Shown here in pieces: positions 34,720 to 42,664 of a stretch of 64,000 nt of DNA. Within the stretch, counting starts at the first letter, position 1. Each line of letters starts with the position of its first letter. Under the pieces are notes generated by a model. It saw only the letters and a list, made by a program, of their open reading frames with translations. It was not told the origin of the DNA and did not search any database. Position numbers and translations under genes: made by a program. This DNA is from Alcanivorax profundi (GTDB lineage: Bacteria > Pseudomonadota > Gammaproteobacteria > Pseudomonadales > Alcanivoracaceae): assembly GCF_003597125.1 (NCBI RefSeq), contig NZ_QYYA01000001.1:1-64000 (forward strand), given 5' to 3'.

Positions 34720-36111
34720 ATGATGAAGGCGTACTGGAAAGGAACCAGCGTGATTGCCCTGATGGGGATGCTGGCCGCCTGTGGCGGTGACTCGGATGAT
34801 GATGTTCGTGCTGGGCTAGGAGTGGCTGATCCACAGGTACGGGTTCTGCACGGTATTCGTGGTGCCGTGAATGTGGACGTGGCCGTGGACGGTGAGCTGG
34901 TCTTGCAGGATGTAGCCTACCAGCAGGCTTCCGGCAACCTGGATCTTGCTCCAGGTGAGCGTGCTGTGCAGGTACTGGAAGCCGGTACCGACAACGTGCT
35001 GTTTTCACAAACGTATGACCTGGAAAGAAACGATCGATTCAGTATTATCGCCGCCGACCCCATGCTCGGCGACTTGCTGTCCGTGGAAGAATCCCGGAAC
35101 CCGGTCATGTCTGGCAAGGCACGTGTCAACGTGATCCATGCAGCAGCGAATGCTGGTACGGTGGATATCTATGTAACTGCCAACGGGGATGCTTTGCCTG
35201 CGGCTCCTACGGTGGATGACGCCACCTTTAACGCGAATGTGTTGTTGCCTGATCAGGACGTGGGTGAATACCAGATTCGTATCACTGGTGGTGCCAGTCA
35301 GGACGTGATTTACGACTCGGGGCCCATCAATTTGAACAGTGGCGACAATATTTCGGTGGTGGCCCTGGACAGCCTCACCGACCGGGCCCCGGTGGACCTG
35401 GTGGTATTGACGGGAACGGACAAAAATCCGGTGGTTGTGGACGACACCGCTTATGTTCGTGTGGTGCATGGTGTGCCGGGCGCGTTGGTTGATGTGTATA
35501 TCAACGAATCAGCCACGCCGGCCCTGGAAGACTTCGCCTTTGGCAATAGCACGGGGGGCTATGTGGCAGTAAACAGCCAGCCGAAGCTTGATGTGGTGTT
35601 GGCCGACGGGGACATTGCTGATGCGGTAATCGAAGCTCAGCCGGTGCTGGAGCGTGGGGGATACTACACCGTGGTTGCAAACGGTACCGTCAATGCTGCC
35701 GATACCTTGCCGCTGGGTTTGTATGCCCTGCAGGACGACTTAACCAGTGCTCCGGTCATGGAAGCCCGGGTCAGGATTGTACACGCGGCACCTTTTGCCG
35801 AGGGTGAAGGTGCTGATGTGGATGTTTATGCCACCACAGGCCTTGTAGCGGGCGTTACCAGTACCGTGAGCGGTGTGGCCCCCTTGCTTACCCTGGGCAC
35901 CGGATTGGGGTATCAGGAAGATTCTGGTTATCTGTCAGTGAGTGTGCTGGGGGATATTACGGCACTGGTGACTGCAGCAGGGAGTAACGATGTGGCCATT
36001 GCTGATGAGGTGACGTTGGAGAGTGAGAAGGTCTATACCGTGATCGCACTCGGTGACGGCTCAACGGAGGCGTTGACCCTGTTACCGCTAGTGGATGAAT
36101 CTGCGCCATAA
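34720..36111 (+). CDS. Lipoprotein with four DUF4397 repeats
   Basis: A 463-residue lipoprotein (signal peptide ending LAAC|GGDSDDD) made almost entirely of repeated beta-sandwich units of the DUF4397 type. The unit signature appears four times: VRVLHGIRGAVNVDVAVD, VNVIHAAANAGTVDIYVT, VRVVHGVPGALVDVYIN and VRIVHAAPFAEGEGADVDVYA. Each is followed by a turn and a YTVVA/FSIIA-like strand. The mature protein is acidic. DUF4397 proteins are cell-surface proteins of unknown role. GAGGAG precedes tandem ATG codons. It is a single-gene unit. Confidence 0.85.
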   Translation: MMKAYWKGTSVIALMGMLAACGGDSDDDVRAGLGVADPQVRVLHGIRGAVNVDVAVDGELVLQDVAYQQASGNLDLAPGERAVQVLEAGTDNVLFSQTYDLERNDRFSIIAADPMLGDLLSVEESRNPVMSGKARVNVIHAAANAGTVDIYVTANGDALPAAPTVDDATFNANVLLPDQDVGEYQIRITGGASQDVIYDSGPINLNSGDNISVVALDSLTDRAPVDLVVLTGTDKNPVVVDDTAYVRVVHGVPGALVDVYINESATPALEDFAFGNSTGGYVAVNSQPKLDVVLADGDIADAVIEAQPVLERGGYYTVVANGTVNAADTLPLGLYALQDDLTSAPVMEARVRIVHAAPFAEGEGADVDVYATTGLVAGVTSTVSGVAPLLTLGTGLGYQEDSGYLSVSVLGDITALVTAAGSNDVAIADEVTLESEKVYTVIALGDGSTEALTLLPLVDESAP

Positions 36112-36220
36112 CCCCTGTCGGGAAACGAATGCGCTCAAGGCAACGGGCTCGCTTATGCGGGCCCTTTGTTTTGGGGCTGCGCACGACGCCAGTAGGAGAG
36201 GTGATTTTGTCGTTGCCAGT

Positions 36221-36244
36221 AAAAACGGGCCCGCAGGCCCGTTT
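36221..36244 (-). terminator. Rho-independent terminator of the small minus-strand gene pair
   Basis: AAACGGGCC and GGCCCGTTT form a 9-bp stem around CGCA. On the minus strand it ends in five T residues, 14 nt after the stop of the lysine-rich gene. Confidence 0.75.
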
Positions 36245-36257
36245 CATGCTGTCTGAT

Positions 36258-36365
36258 TCAGAGCTTTTTCAGCTTCTTCTTCAGCTTCTTCAGCACGCTT
36301 TCGTGTTTGTTGATCTTGGCTTTACTTTGCTTGATGGCTTTTTTCAGTTTTTTCTTTTTGGACAT
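36258..36365 (-). CDS. 35-residue lysine-rich small protein
   Basis: A very short frame encoding MSKKKKLKKAIKQSKAKINK followed by HESVLKKLKKKLKKL. Seventeen of 35 residues are lysine, and leucine/isoleucine spacing suggests one amphipathic helix or coiled coil. GGAG lies 7 nt before the ATG at 36365, and a terminator follows the stop, both supporting expression. It lies 41 nt downstream of a ribbon-helix-helix-like gene on the same strand. Possible roles are nucleic-acid or membrane binding; no family is recognised. AT richness in lysine codons alone could make such a frame by chance, but the signals around it argue otherwise. Confidence 0.6.
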   Translation of the reverse strand: MSKKKKLKKAIKQSKAKINKHESVLKKLKKKLKKL

Positions 36366-36406
36366 GATGTTTCTCCATTGATCGCAAGTGATAGGCCGGG
36401 TTGCGG

Positions 36407-36586
36407 CTAATCGCCGGGCGTTGATTCCTCGGCCTTGATGAAGTCACGGATAAAGCGGCGTACTTCACGCGCTGCACTGGTATCCAGTTCTTCGCAGAGC
36501 TCGATAAAGCGCAGGCGTTCTTCGTCGTTGATGCGAACGATGAGTTGACTGTTCTTCTTTTTGGACTTGCTCTTGTCTTTTGACAT
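36407..36586 (-). CDS. 59-residue ribbon-helix-helix-like protein
   Basis: A small frame starting MSKDKSKSKKKNSQLIVRIN, with a basic N-terminal tail. The strand NSQLIVRIN is followed by two helices (DEERLRFIELCEELDTS and AAREVRRFIRDFIKAE), the strand-helix-helix order of Arc/CopG/MetJ proteins. Such proteins bind DNA as dimers and are often antitoxins or autoregulators. The ATG at 36586 has no strong ribosome-binding site. It is followed after 41 nt by the lysine-rich gene and a terminator, forming a compact two-gene unit. The assignment is from pattern, not alignment. Confidence 0.6.
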   Translation of the reverse strand: MSKDKSKSKKKNSQLIVRINDEERLRFIELCEELDTSAAREVRRFIRDFIKAEESTPGD

Positions 36587-36746
36587 GGGTGAAACCGTCA
36601 GAGAAAACAGGCTGCATCGTCGCGAGTTTACCGGCGACTTGCAATCAAACTATTGGCTATCTAAGTGATAGTCAATGTATATACACATTAAGTGTTTGTG
36701 ACAGCGTGTGGCGGCTTGGCACAGAGCTGTCCGTGCTCAGTGATCG

Positions 36747-38039
36747 TCATTGGTGTTGGGGGGTGTGCTCCAGCCATTGGCGGCGGTCCCGGTTGGCCTC
36801 CTGCCAATGCAGGTTCCTGACTGCATGCATTGGGGTCATTGGGCTGTGGAAAAACATCACAAGCCGCAGGCCGTCTGTCATGAACGGATCGCCGGTGAGA
36901 TTGTGCCCTGGCGATTCGATGGGGTGGGGTGGCATGGCTCTGACGTAGCCAAATTCTGCGAGACGTTGCGAAAAGATCATGTCCTGGAGCAGGTAATCCC
37001 GCGCTTCATCCACATCCGGGTCAATCTTGTGTGTGGTCAGAGTCGGCGATTTGAAGGTGAAGCGAACCCCAATATCACGGCTGATCTGGCCCAGCCACAC
37101 GGGCTGCCCATCGCACTGTACAGGGGCGCGCCACAGGCGCAGGTGATTGCGTTGATGGATGTTGCCACGGGCTTTCTGGAGCGCCAGATCCTGTGGACGT
37201 CCCAGCGTATAGAGCGAGCTGACGGGGGAATAGCGATAGCTCGAACCAACCAGGAAGGACTTGGTTGTTTTCCAGATGGAGCCGCCGTGAATCCGTTCGG
37301 TGACATCCCAACCCCGTTGCACCATCGCACTGAGCAGGAGTTGACTATCGCCTACCAATACGAAGTTAACCGGGTCGCCACTTTTGCTGTTCTCTTCATT
37401 TGCCGTGCAGCAGGGCTGTTGAGCCAACCATTCGCGCAGGCCATCGCGATCCAGTTGCTGATATTCATGCTTTTCATACAGGCCAGAGAAATTCACTTTC
37501 TCCACATCCAGTTTGATGCCGGGTACATCGACCATGAACGAGGTTTGCCAGCTGCGGCCGCCGCCAAGTAAATCCACATTGATGACCTTGATGCCCAGGT
37601 CACGATTGGTAAACACGAAGCCGCTGGTTCGCTGTTGGTGCGGGAGGTTGATTGGCATTGCCCGTGAAACGAACATTCTGTCGACAGCCTGCTCGTCTTC
37701 GTTGTTGAATTTGCCCTTCACTTTCCATGACACCTCAAGGGGAGAGAAGTACTGCTGGTCTGTGGTTACAGGCAGGTAATAAAGCGTTTGCCCAGTACGG
37801 TTATCTATTTCCAGCCAGACGGCCTGAATACCGTGGCTACCCAGGCCAACACCAAAAATCTCTCTGGCGTCGCTGTCACTGATGACCGTGGCACTGACAG
37901 TCAATTGCTCCTCGTGATGATGCAGTGCGTTGGCACGAAGCGTCTGCTCATCTACTGTGCAGGGGCGAAAGGTGCAGGCAGTAAGGCCAAGCAGGATGCT
38001 CAGAAGAACAATGGCGAGGTACGGGTTAGTCCTGTTCAT
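36747..38039 (-). CDS. Lipoprotein with LssY C-terminal domain
   Basis: The 430-residue product has a lipoprotein signal (LLGLTAC|TFRPC). The N-terminal half is a beta-rich domain of unknown kind. Residues about 225-380 match the LssY C-terminal family: DPVNFVLVGDSQLLLSAMVQRGW, the IHGGSIWKTTKSFLVGSSYRYSPVS region, LYTLGRPQDLALQKAR and RNHLRLWRAP. LssY domains occur in membrane proteins near phosphatases and secretion genes, with no known activity. Its start overlaps the stop of the MscS-like gene by 14 nt, so the two proteins are probably made together. Confidence 0.75.
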   Translation of the reverse strand: MNRTNPYLAIVLLSILLGLTACTFRPCTVDEQTLRANALHHHEEQLTVSATVISDSDAREIFGVGLGSHGIQAVWLEIDNRTGQTLYYLPVTTDQQYFSPLEVSWKVKGKFNNEDEQAVDRMFVSRAMPINLPHQQRTSGFVFTNRDLGIKVINVDLLGGGRSWQTSFMVDVPGIKLDVEKVNFSGLYEKHEYQQLDRDGLREWLAQQPCCTANEENSKSGDPVNFVLVGDSQLLLSAMVQRGWDVTERIHGGSIWKTTKSFLVGSSYRYSPVSSLYTLGRPQDLALQKARGNIHQRNHLRLWRAPVQCDGQPVWLGQISRDIGVRFTFKSPTLTTHKIDPDVDEARDYLLQDMIFSQRLAEFGYVRAMPPHPIESPGHNLTGDPFMTDGLRLVMFFHSPMTPMHAVRNLHWQEANRDRRQWLEHTPQHQ

Positions 38040-39744
38040 GGCGCCCTTTTTCCGGGTACTCGAGTGTCCCTTTCATATTGTTTTTAGCTTCTTTTTCGAA
38101 ATCCGGGAAGGCTTGCAAGGTAGTGTCGGGGATGTTGGCATCACCCGCGTCGGCGTTGTTGTCGCCACGTACCCATTGTTGTACCGGCACGGCCAATTGA
38201 AGTCCGTGTTCTTCCAGTAACGAGAGGATGCGAAGATTGAGATCTTCGCTAACGGCGAGAAACTGGCTGTATTCGCTGCTGTCCACATAGCAGTTGATTT
38301 GCAGACGGTAACTGTCGCGCAGGATCTCCACAAAACGTACCCGAGCTGCCCGCTCGGTAAGCCTTGGATGGCTGTAAATCAGTCGGCGCAGATCGGCGAG
38401 CAGGTTGCGTAGCTGATCCGGGCTGGCGCCCAGGCGGATGTGCAGATCTCGCTGGTAGCGGCGGAAGTCTGATTCGCTGATATTTTCGATGCTGGCACTG
38501 GACAGGACCGAGTTCGGGACATAGACCACGCTGCGATCCATGCGGCGTATCCGGGTAGAGCGCAGGCCGATCTCTTCCACTACCCCGGCGGTACTGCCCA
38601 CGACGCAGAAGTCTCCGGGCTGGATCGGCTTGGCGATATAGAGCGTGAAGGCGCCGATGACATTTTCCAGGGTCTTCTGCGCGGCCAGTGCCACGGCAAT
38701 AGAGCCAATGCCAAGGCCTGTCAGCACGGTGGTGATATCGTATCCTGAATCGCTCAGCCACAGCAGGAAGATCACCACGATGGCGATCATTTTCAGAATG
38801 GTACGTACCGGTCGAATAATGCCCGACCAGTATTTCTGGTTATTGGCATTGCTGAGGAACAGGGCAGAAAGCAGTTCGATGATGCCCAGCACCAGGAATA
38901 CTGTCGCCAGATAGCCGAGGGCGGATTCATTCAGATAGACGCGGGCACGTATCGACAATCCCAGCTCGCCCACCCCGATCTGTAGCAACTTGAAGAACAC
39001 GAACCAGCGCAGTGGCATCACCACAAAGCGGTGCAGGGTGTCACGGTATCGTTCGGAATGCTCCAGAACGCGAAGCATGAACTTTCTTAGCAGCGCGGCA
39101 ATCGCCCAGGCGCCGATCAGCATCAGTATAAAACCGGCGACTTGCCAGTTTTGCATGTGCAGAAGGGTGAACTCCGGGAGAAAGTCTCCCAGCTGAATAA
39201 CCACGGGGTTGTAGCCGAACTGTTCCCATAACATGGGAATCTGCTGCACGGTGGCGTTGGATATTTTCCAGATCCTGCGGCCATCCTGCGGGATGCGCTG
39301 TAAATACAGTACCAGCGTGTCGTCCAGTGTTGCCAGCGTGCCGAGTTTGTCGCGGTAACTGGGCAGGCCGTCTTCCTGATGCCCCCGGGGTTCATTGGAC
39401 AGGCGGGTGAGGTCCAGAACCCGTTGTTGCCCCCATACAATGGCAAGCTGCTCCATCAGTTCCGAGGGGGTGGCATTGGCCATATCCTCGGGCAGGTAGC
39501 GCATGTCCAGGAACTGGCTGGCGCTCTCCCAGTCATTACGATTGCCGGCCTCCATGATCGCCAGAATAGTAGACAGTGGCGTGTCGCCGGGTTGCAGGTT
39601 GTCGTTTTCCAGCGCTTCTGCAATCACTGCTTCCGACTTCTCGCCGCTATCCAGCACATCCTTGAAGGTGGGAGAGGCGTCCTGGGCCAGTGATAGCGCG
39701 GGTAACAGGAACAGAAAGGCACACAGGGCCTGAATCCGTGACAT
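38026..39744 (-). CDS. MscS-family mechanosensitive channel with large periplasmic N-terminal region
   Basis: A 572-residue inner-membrane protein. A signal sequence (ALCAFLFLLPALSLAQ) is followed by a soluble extracytoplasmic region of about 170 residues. Several membrane helices come next, including the pore helix TTVLTGLGIGSIAVALAAQKTLENVIGAF. The MscS beta domain (QPGDFCVVGSTAGVVEEIGLRSTRIR, VVYVPNSVLSSASIEN) and the alpha-beta C-terminal domain follow. The ATG at 39744 yields the signal peptide; 59 upstream codons are rejected. It is coupled to the downstream LssY-domain lipoprotein, a combination that suggests a shared envelope-stress function. Confidence 0.86.
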   Translation of the reverse strand: MSRIQALCAFLFLLPALSLAQDASPTFKDVLDSGEKSEAVIAEALENDNLQPGDTPLSTILAIMEAGNRNDWESASQFLDMRYLPEDMANATPSELMEQLAIVWGQQRVLDLTRLSNEPRGHQEDGLPSYRDKLGTLATLDDTLVLYLQRIPQDGRRIWKISNATVQQIPMLWEQFGYNPVVIQLGDFLPEFTLLHMQNWQVAGFILMLIGAWAIAALLRKFMLRVLEHSERYRDTLHRFVVMPLRWFVFFKLLQIGVGELGLSIRARVYLNESALGYLATVFLVLGIIELLSALFLSNANNQKYWSGIIRPVRTILKMIAIVVIFLLWLSDSGYDITTVLTGLGIGSIAVALAAQKTLENVIGAFTLYIAKPIQPGDFCVVGSTAGVVEEIGLRSTRIRRMDRSVVYVPNSVLSSASIENISESDFRRYQRDLHIRLGASPDQLRNLLADLRRLIYSHPRLTERAARVRFVEILRDSYRLQINCYVDSSEYSQFLAVSEDLNLRILSLLEEHGLQLAVPVQQWVRGDNNADAGDANIPDTTLQAFPDFEKEAKNNMKGTLEYPEKGRHEQD

Positions 39745-39951
39745 GAACTCGGTCTCAATGATGGGTATCAAGCAGAGAATGTACCCTGTGGAGGCCCCCA
39801 GGCCAAACGGTGATGGGATCTGCAGCCAGGGTTGACCGAGCAAAGGTGCCTCAGGAACGATGGAGGTCCGGATTTGCACGGGGTTTTGCTTTAGAATGCG
39901 GCAGCAAAAGGGCCTGCGCAAAGCGGGCGATATGTTTGAGGGTTCCTTACT

Positions 39952-40857
39952 ATGGCCGTGATTATCAGTGCGCTGCTGCTTTATGTGGGCTGCATCGTCT
40001 TTATTCGTCTACGCAACGCGCAGCCTTTCGGGCTCAAGCGTCAGCTGACAGACTTTTCTACCTTTATGGTGCCGTTCAATATTCCGGCCTATCTGCTGTC
40101 AAAGGTACCAACCACGCCGCGGGTGGATAAATCTCATTTTCCAGAGTTGCAACTGATTGAAGATAACTGGGAAACGATCCGGGATGAGGCGCTGGCCTTG
40201 TACACCGGGGGGAATATCACGGCCAAGGATGATTTGCCTGCCAGCAGTTTCTACAAGGATGGTCGTTGGACCAGCTTTTACCTGAAGGTCTACGACAACA
40301 AGCTGCCGTCGGCCTACGCATTGGCCCCCAAGACCATGGCCTTGCTGGACCAGATTCCCTCCATGAACATTGCCCTGTTCGCAGTGCTCATGCCTGGCAA
40401 GAAATTGAATCGTCACCACGATCCGTTTGCCTATACGCTGCGCTACTCCATGGGGCTCAGTACCCCCAATGATGAAGGGTGTGGTCTGACCATCAACGAA
40501 GATGACTATATCTGGCGCGATGGCGACAGTGTGGTGTTTGACGAGACCTATATCCACTCTGCCTGGAACAACACTGATACCCCGCGCATCATCCTGATGA
40601 CAGACGTGGACCGCCCCATGAAGCTAAAGCTTGTCCAGAAGATCTACTGGGCCTTCGGCTGGTTTTTCAATCGCTTGTTTTTTATCGATAACCTGAATCC
40701 GGAACACACCGGTGTGGGTAACAAATTGGGTAAAGGGGTGTTGGCATACAAGCAGTTTCTGAAATCCGTGAAGCGTCGTAACAAGCCATTCTATGTCACC
40801 GCCAAGTGGTGTGTGATTCTGGGTGTACTGGGTGCCATCGGTTATCAGATCGTCTGA
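39952..40857 (+). CDS. lpxO: Aspartyl/asparaginyl beta-hydroxylase family protein, LpxO-like
   Basis: A 301-residue Fe(II)/2-oxoglutarate dioxygenase anchored by an N-terminal membrane helix (residues 2-20). The order RQLTDFSTFMVPFNIPAYLLSKVP, then NRHHDPFAYTLRYSMGLSTPND and VVFDETYIHSAWNNTDTPRIIL, carries the metal-binding histidines and the 2-oxoglutarate arginine. The whole layout resembles LpxO, which 2-hydroxylates secondary acyl chains of lipid A. A second hydrophobic helix ends the protein (CVILGVLGAIGYQIV). The symbol is by overall resemblance; another peptide substrate cannot be excluded. Confidence 0.75.
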   Translation: MAVIISALLLYVGCIVFIRLRNAQPFGLKRQLTDFSTFMVPFNIPAYLLSKVPTTPRVDKSHFPELQLIEDNWETIRDEALALYTGGNITAKDDLPASSFYKDGRWTSFYLKVYDNKLPSAYALAPKTMALLDQIPSMNIALFAVLMPGKKLNRHHDPFAYTLRYSMGLSTPNDEGCGLTINEDDYIWRDGDSVVFDETYIHSAWNNTDTPRIILMTDVDRPMKLKLVQKIYWAFGWFFNRLFFIDNLNPEHTGVGNKLGKGVLAYKQFLKSVKRRNKPFYVTAKWCVILGVLGAIGYQIV

Positions 40858-40986
40858 TAGCCGCCATTCGCCCCAGGTTGAGCAAAAATCTTCCGGCGGC
40901 AGTGCCTGACTGAGACCCCGGTCTCTTGGCACCCGCGCTTCAGTCGTGCCACCATCCGGTGAATAAAAAACAAGGGAATGGCACGA

Positions 40987-41487
40987 ATGCGATGGAAGGT
41001 GATAGCCGGGGGGCTGGCAATCCTGATGGTCTCGACAGCCTCGGCGGGGAATGCCGTGGTAGTTGCGCCGGCAGGGGAGTTCTCTGCCAGCGGTGAGCTG
41101 GCTTTGAAAAAGGGCCATATTCCGGTCAGTTGTGATACCACGTTTAATGGCCATGTGGCCGACGGCGGGGGAATTCGCGTCACTTCGGTCTCATTTGGTG
41201 GACTGAATCCTCTCTGCAAGAGTATTAAGGCGCTGGGACTGCCCTGGAGGGGGCAGGTTGATAGCCCTTATCAGCTGACAGTGGTTGATATGCAGGTGAA
41301 AGTTCGGGTGCCGCTGCTGGGGGGCATCTGCGGTCCGGGCCCGGTCAGTCTGGCATGGGAAAATGAGGGCGCTGAGGCCACTTTCGATGCAGTGAGTCTG
41401 GCGCCGGACTGCGCCATGAATGGCACCATGCAGACCTCCCCTCAAGTGGATATCCAAGCGGCAACCCCTTTGGTCATGCAGCACTGA
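40987..41487 (+). CDS. Exported PraB-like protein (alkane-oxidation activator family)
   Basis: A 166-residue exported protein with a signal peptide ending ASA|GN. The mature part is beta-rich with several cysteines (SCDTTFNGHV, NPLCKSI, GGICGPGP, APDCAMNG) and the motif LPWRGQVDSPYQLTV. This pattern resembles PraB, reported in Pseudomonas aeruginosa as an activator of alkane oxidation, and related proteins common in hydrocarbon degraders. AAGGGA abuts the ATG at 40978 but is well spaced from the ATG at 40987, which is therefore chosen. No alkane hydroxylase gene lies nearby. Family assignment is moderate. Confidence 0.55.
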   Translation: MRWKVIAGGLAILMVSTASAGNAVVVAPAGEFSASGELALKKGHIPVSCDTTFNGHVADGGGIRVTSVSFGGLNPLCKSIKALGLPWRGQVDSPYQLTVVDMQVKVRVPLLGGICGPGPVSLAWENEGAEATFDAVSLAPDCAMNGTMQTSPQVDIQAATPLVMQH

Positions 41488-41613
41488 CATTGCTGACTGT
41501 GCCAGTTTCACAGCATTGACGTACGGGCTTTGTAAATCGGTCCCTGTGGCAGTTTCATGCACTGTGCGCGGCGGCTATTATGTCGTCCTCTTTGAACAGG
41601 CAAGGACTATCCC

Positions 41614-42288
41614 ATGCAGAACGTGGTAGCGATTCCCGCTAACCCGGCGCTGGTGAACAGCACCGAAGACTTTCTCCATGCCATCGAGCACGATCACAAG
41701 GACAGTGCCGAGAAATTCATTCATATGGTGGATTTTCTCACCGATCGCGTCATCAGTTTGTTTCTGGTAGAGCCTGCCAATATGGCGAATCTTTCCGGTG
41801 GTCAGAAGAAGGTGATTGATTTCGCTGTATCGACTGCTGGCAAGGCATCCAGCATGCTGACCCGTCAGATTTTCAAGAAAGTTTCCAACAAGGAATTTGC
41901 CCCTGTTGTTGCCAATGTGAAGGATATGTACTGGCAAGCCGGTGATGACAACGGTAACCATGCGTATATCGCTTTCCCCGTTGAAGACAGCTTCGCAACC
42001 GATTTCCGCAAAGCCTGTGATCTGTGTGCTGAAGGTCGCGGCGCTGAAGATGTGGCGCTGGTCACCCGAGTCATGGGCGAGCTGGCAGACAAGATCATCG
42101 ATGAAGTCTTTGTGGTGAACACCAAGCACGTGAAGATCGGTTTCGTTACCCAGAAGGCGCTCAATGTGGGCGTGGATGGCAGCCGCAAGGCGGTTCACTC
42201 CGTCAACAACAAGGTGCTGCGTGATTTGGGTAATGCCGAGCTGAAGAACTACATGGGGCACTATGCGTCGTTGCTGATGCAGCGCTGA
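41614..42288 (+). CDS. Conserved hypothetical protein
   Basis: A 224-residue soluble protein, predicted mostly helical, without signal peptide or membrane segment. I do not recognise a family. It contains four or five regularly spaced helices and a motif-like stretch DMYWQAGDDNGNHAYIAFPVED. AAGGA lies 9 nt before the ATG, and a long GC-rich hairpin follows the stop, so it is probably a real single gene. The context between the PraB-like gene and rhlE gives no clear role. Confidence 0.7.
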   Translation: MQNVVAIPANPALVNSTEDFLHAIEHDHKDSAEKFIHMVDFLTDRVISLFLVEPANMANLSGGQKKVIDFAVSTAGKASSMLTRQIFKKVSNKEFAPVVANVKDMYWQAGDDNGNHAYIAFPVEDSFATDFRKACDLCAEGRGAEDVALVTRVMGELADKIIDEVFVVNTKHVKIGFVTQKALNVGVDGSRKAVHSVNNKVLRDLGNAELKNYMGHYASLLMQR

Positions 42289-42309
42289 GGATTCCCCCTA
42301 AAGCTTGAT

Positions 42310-42340
42310 CCAGAGAAGGCGCCGTTGGCGCCTTCTCTGG
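42310..42340 (+). terminator. Long hairpin after the hypothetical gene
   Basis: CCAGAGAAGGCGCC and GGCGCCTTCTCTGG form a perfect 14-bp stem with a GTT loop, 22 nt after the stop codon. No T-run follows, so it may end transcription weakly or protect the mRNA 3' end. Confidence 0.6.
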
Positions 42341-42664
42341 TTGGGGGGAAGGGTATGACCGCTGCCAGCCTGCGGAGCGTCGGTTATTCGCTTCGCTCAT
42401 CCCTTCGGGGCCGCCCTGCGGGCGTTCCTTTGCTGCGCGATAACCAGAACCGTTAAAAGCAGTGTTTATCACAGAGGTCACAGAGCTTAAGAGCGTCTTT
42501 TCTCAGTGGTCTCTGGTTTGATCCAGGCCTGGGCTATTGCGCCGCCAGCGACGCTCCCACGGATAGGTGGGAGGATCAAACCTGGCTTTTCCCGCGAATC
42601 CGCTCCCGGTGGAATCACGGCTCCCATAGTTGGGGCCTCAATGGGAGCCGCGGTCAGGGGTAGA
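42341..42664. other. Intergenic region with a dispersed-repeat-like segment
   Basis: No gene. The segment 42382-42445 begins GGTTATTCGC and ends GCGCGATAACC, with internal CTTCGGGG and CCTGCGGG palindromes; similar sequences recur between genes in marine gammaproteobacteria and are often mistranslated as small proteins. A second stem, CGGCTCCCAT/ATGGGAGCCG, lies at about 42618-42650, just downstream of rhlE. Confidence 0.45.

Noticed and set aside
42203-42481. A 92-codon minus-strand frame in the rhlE-hypothetical gap
   Set aside because: It is read through a dispersed intergenic repeat and overlaps the end of the upstream gene; the peptide is a known kind of spurious translation.
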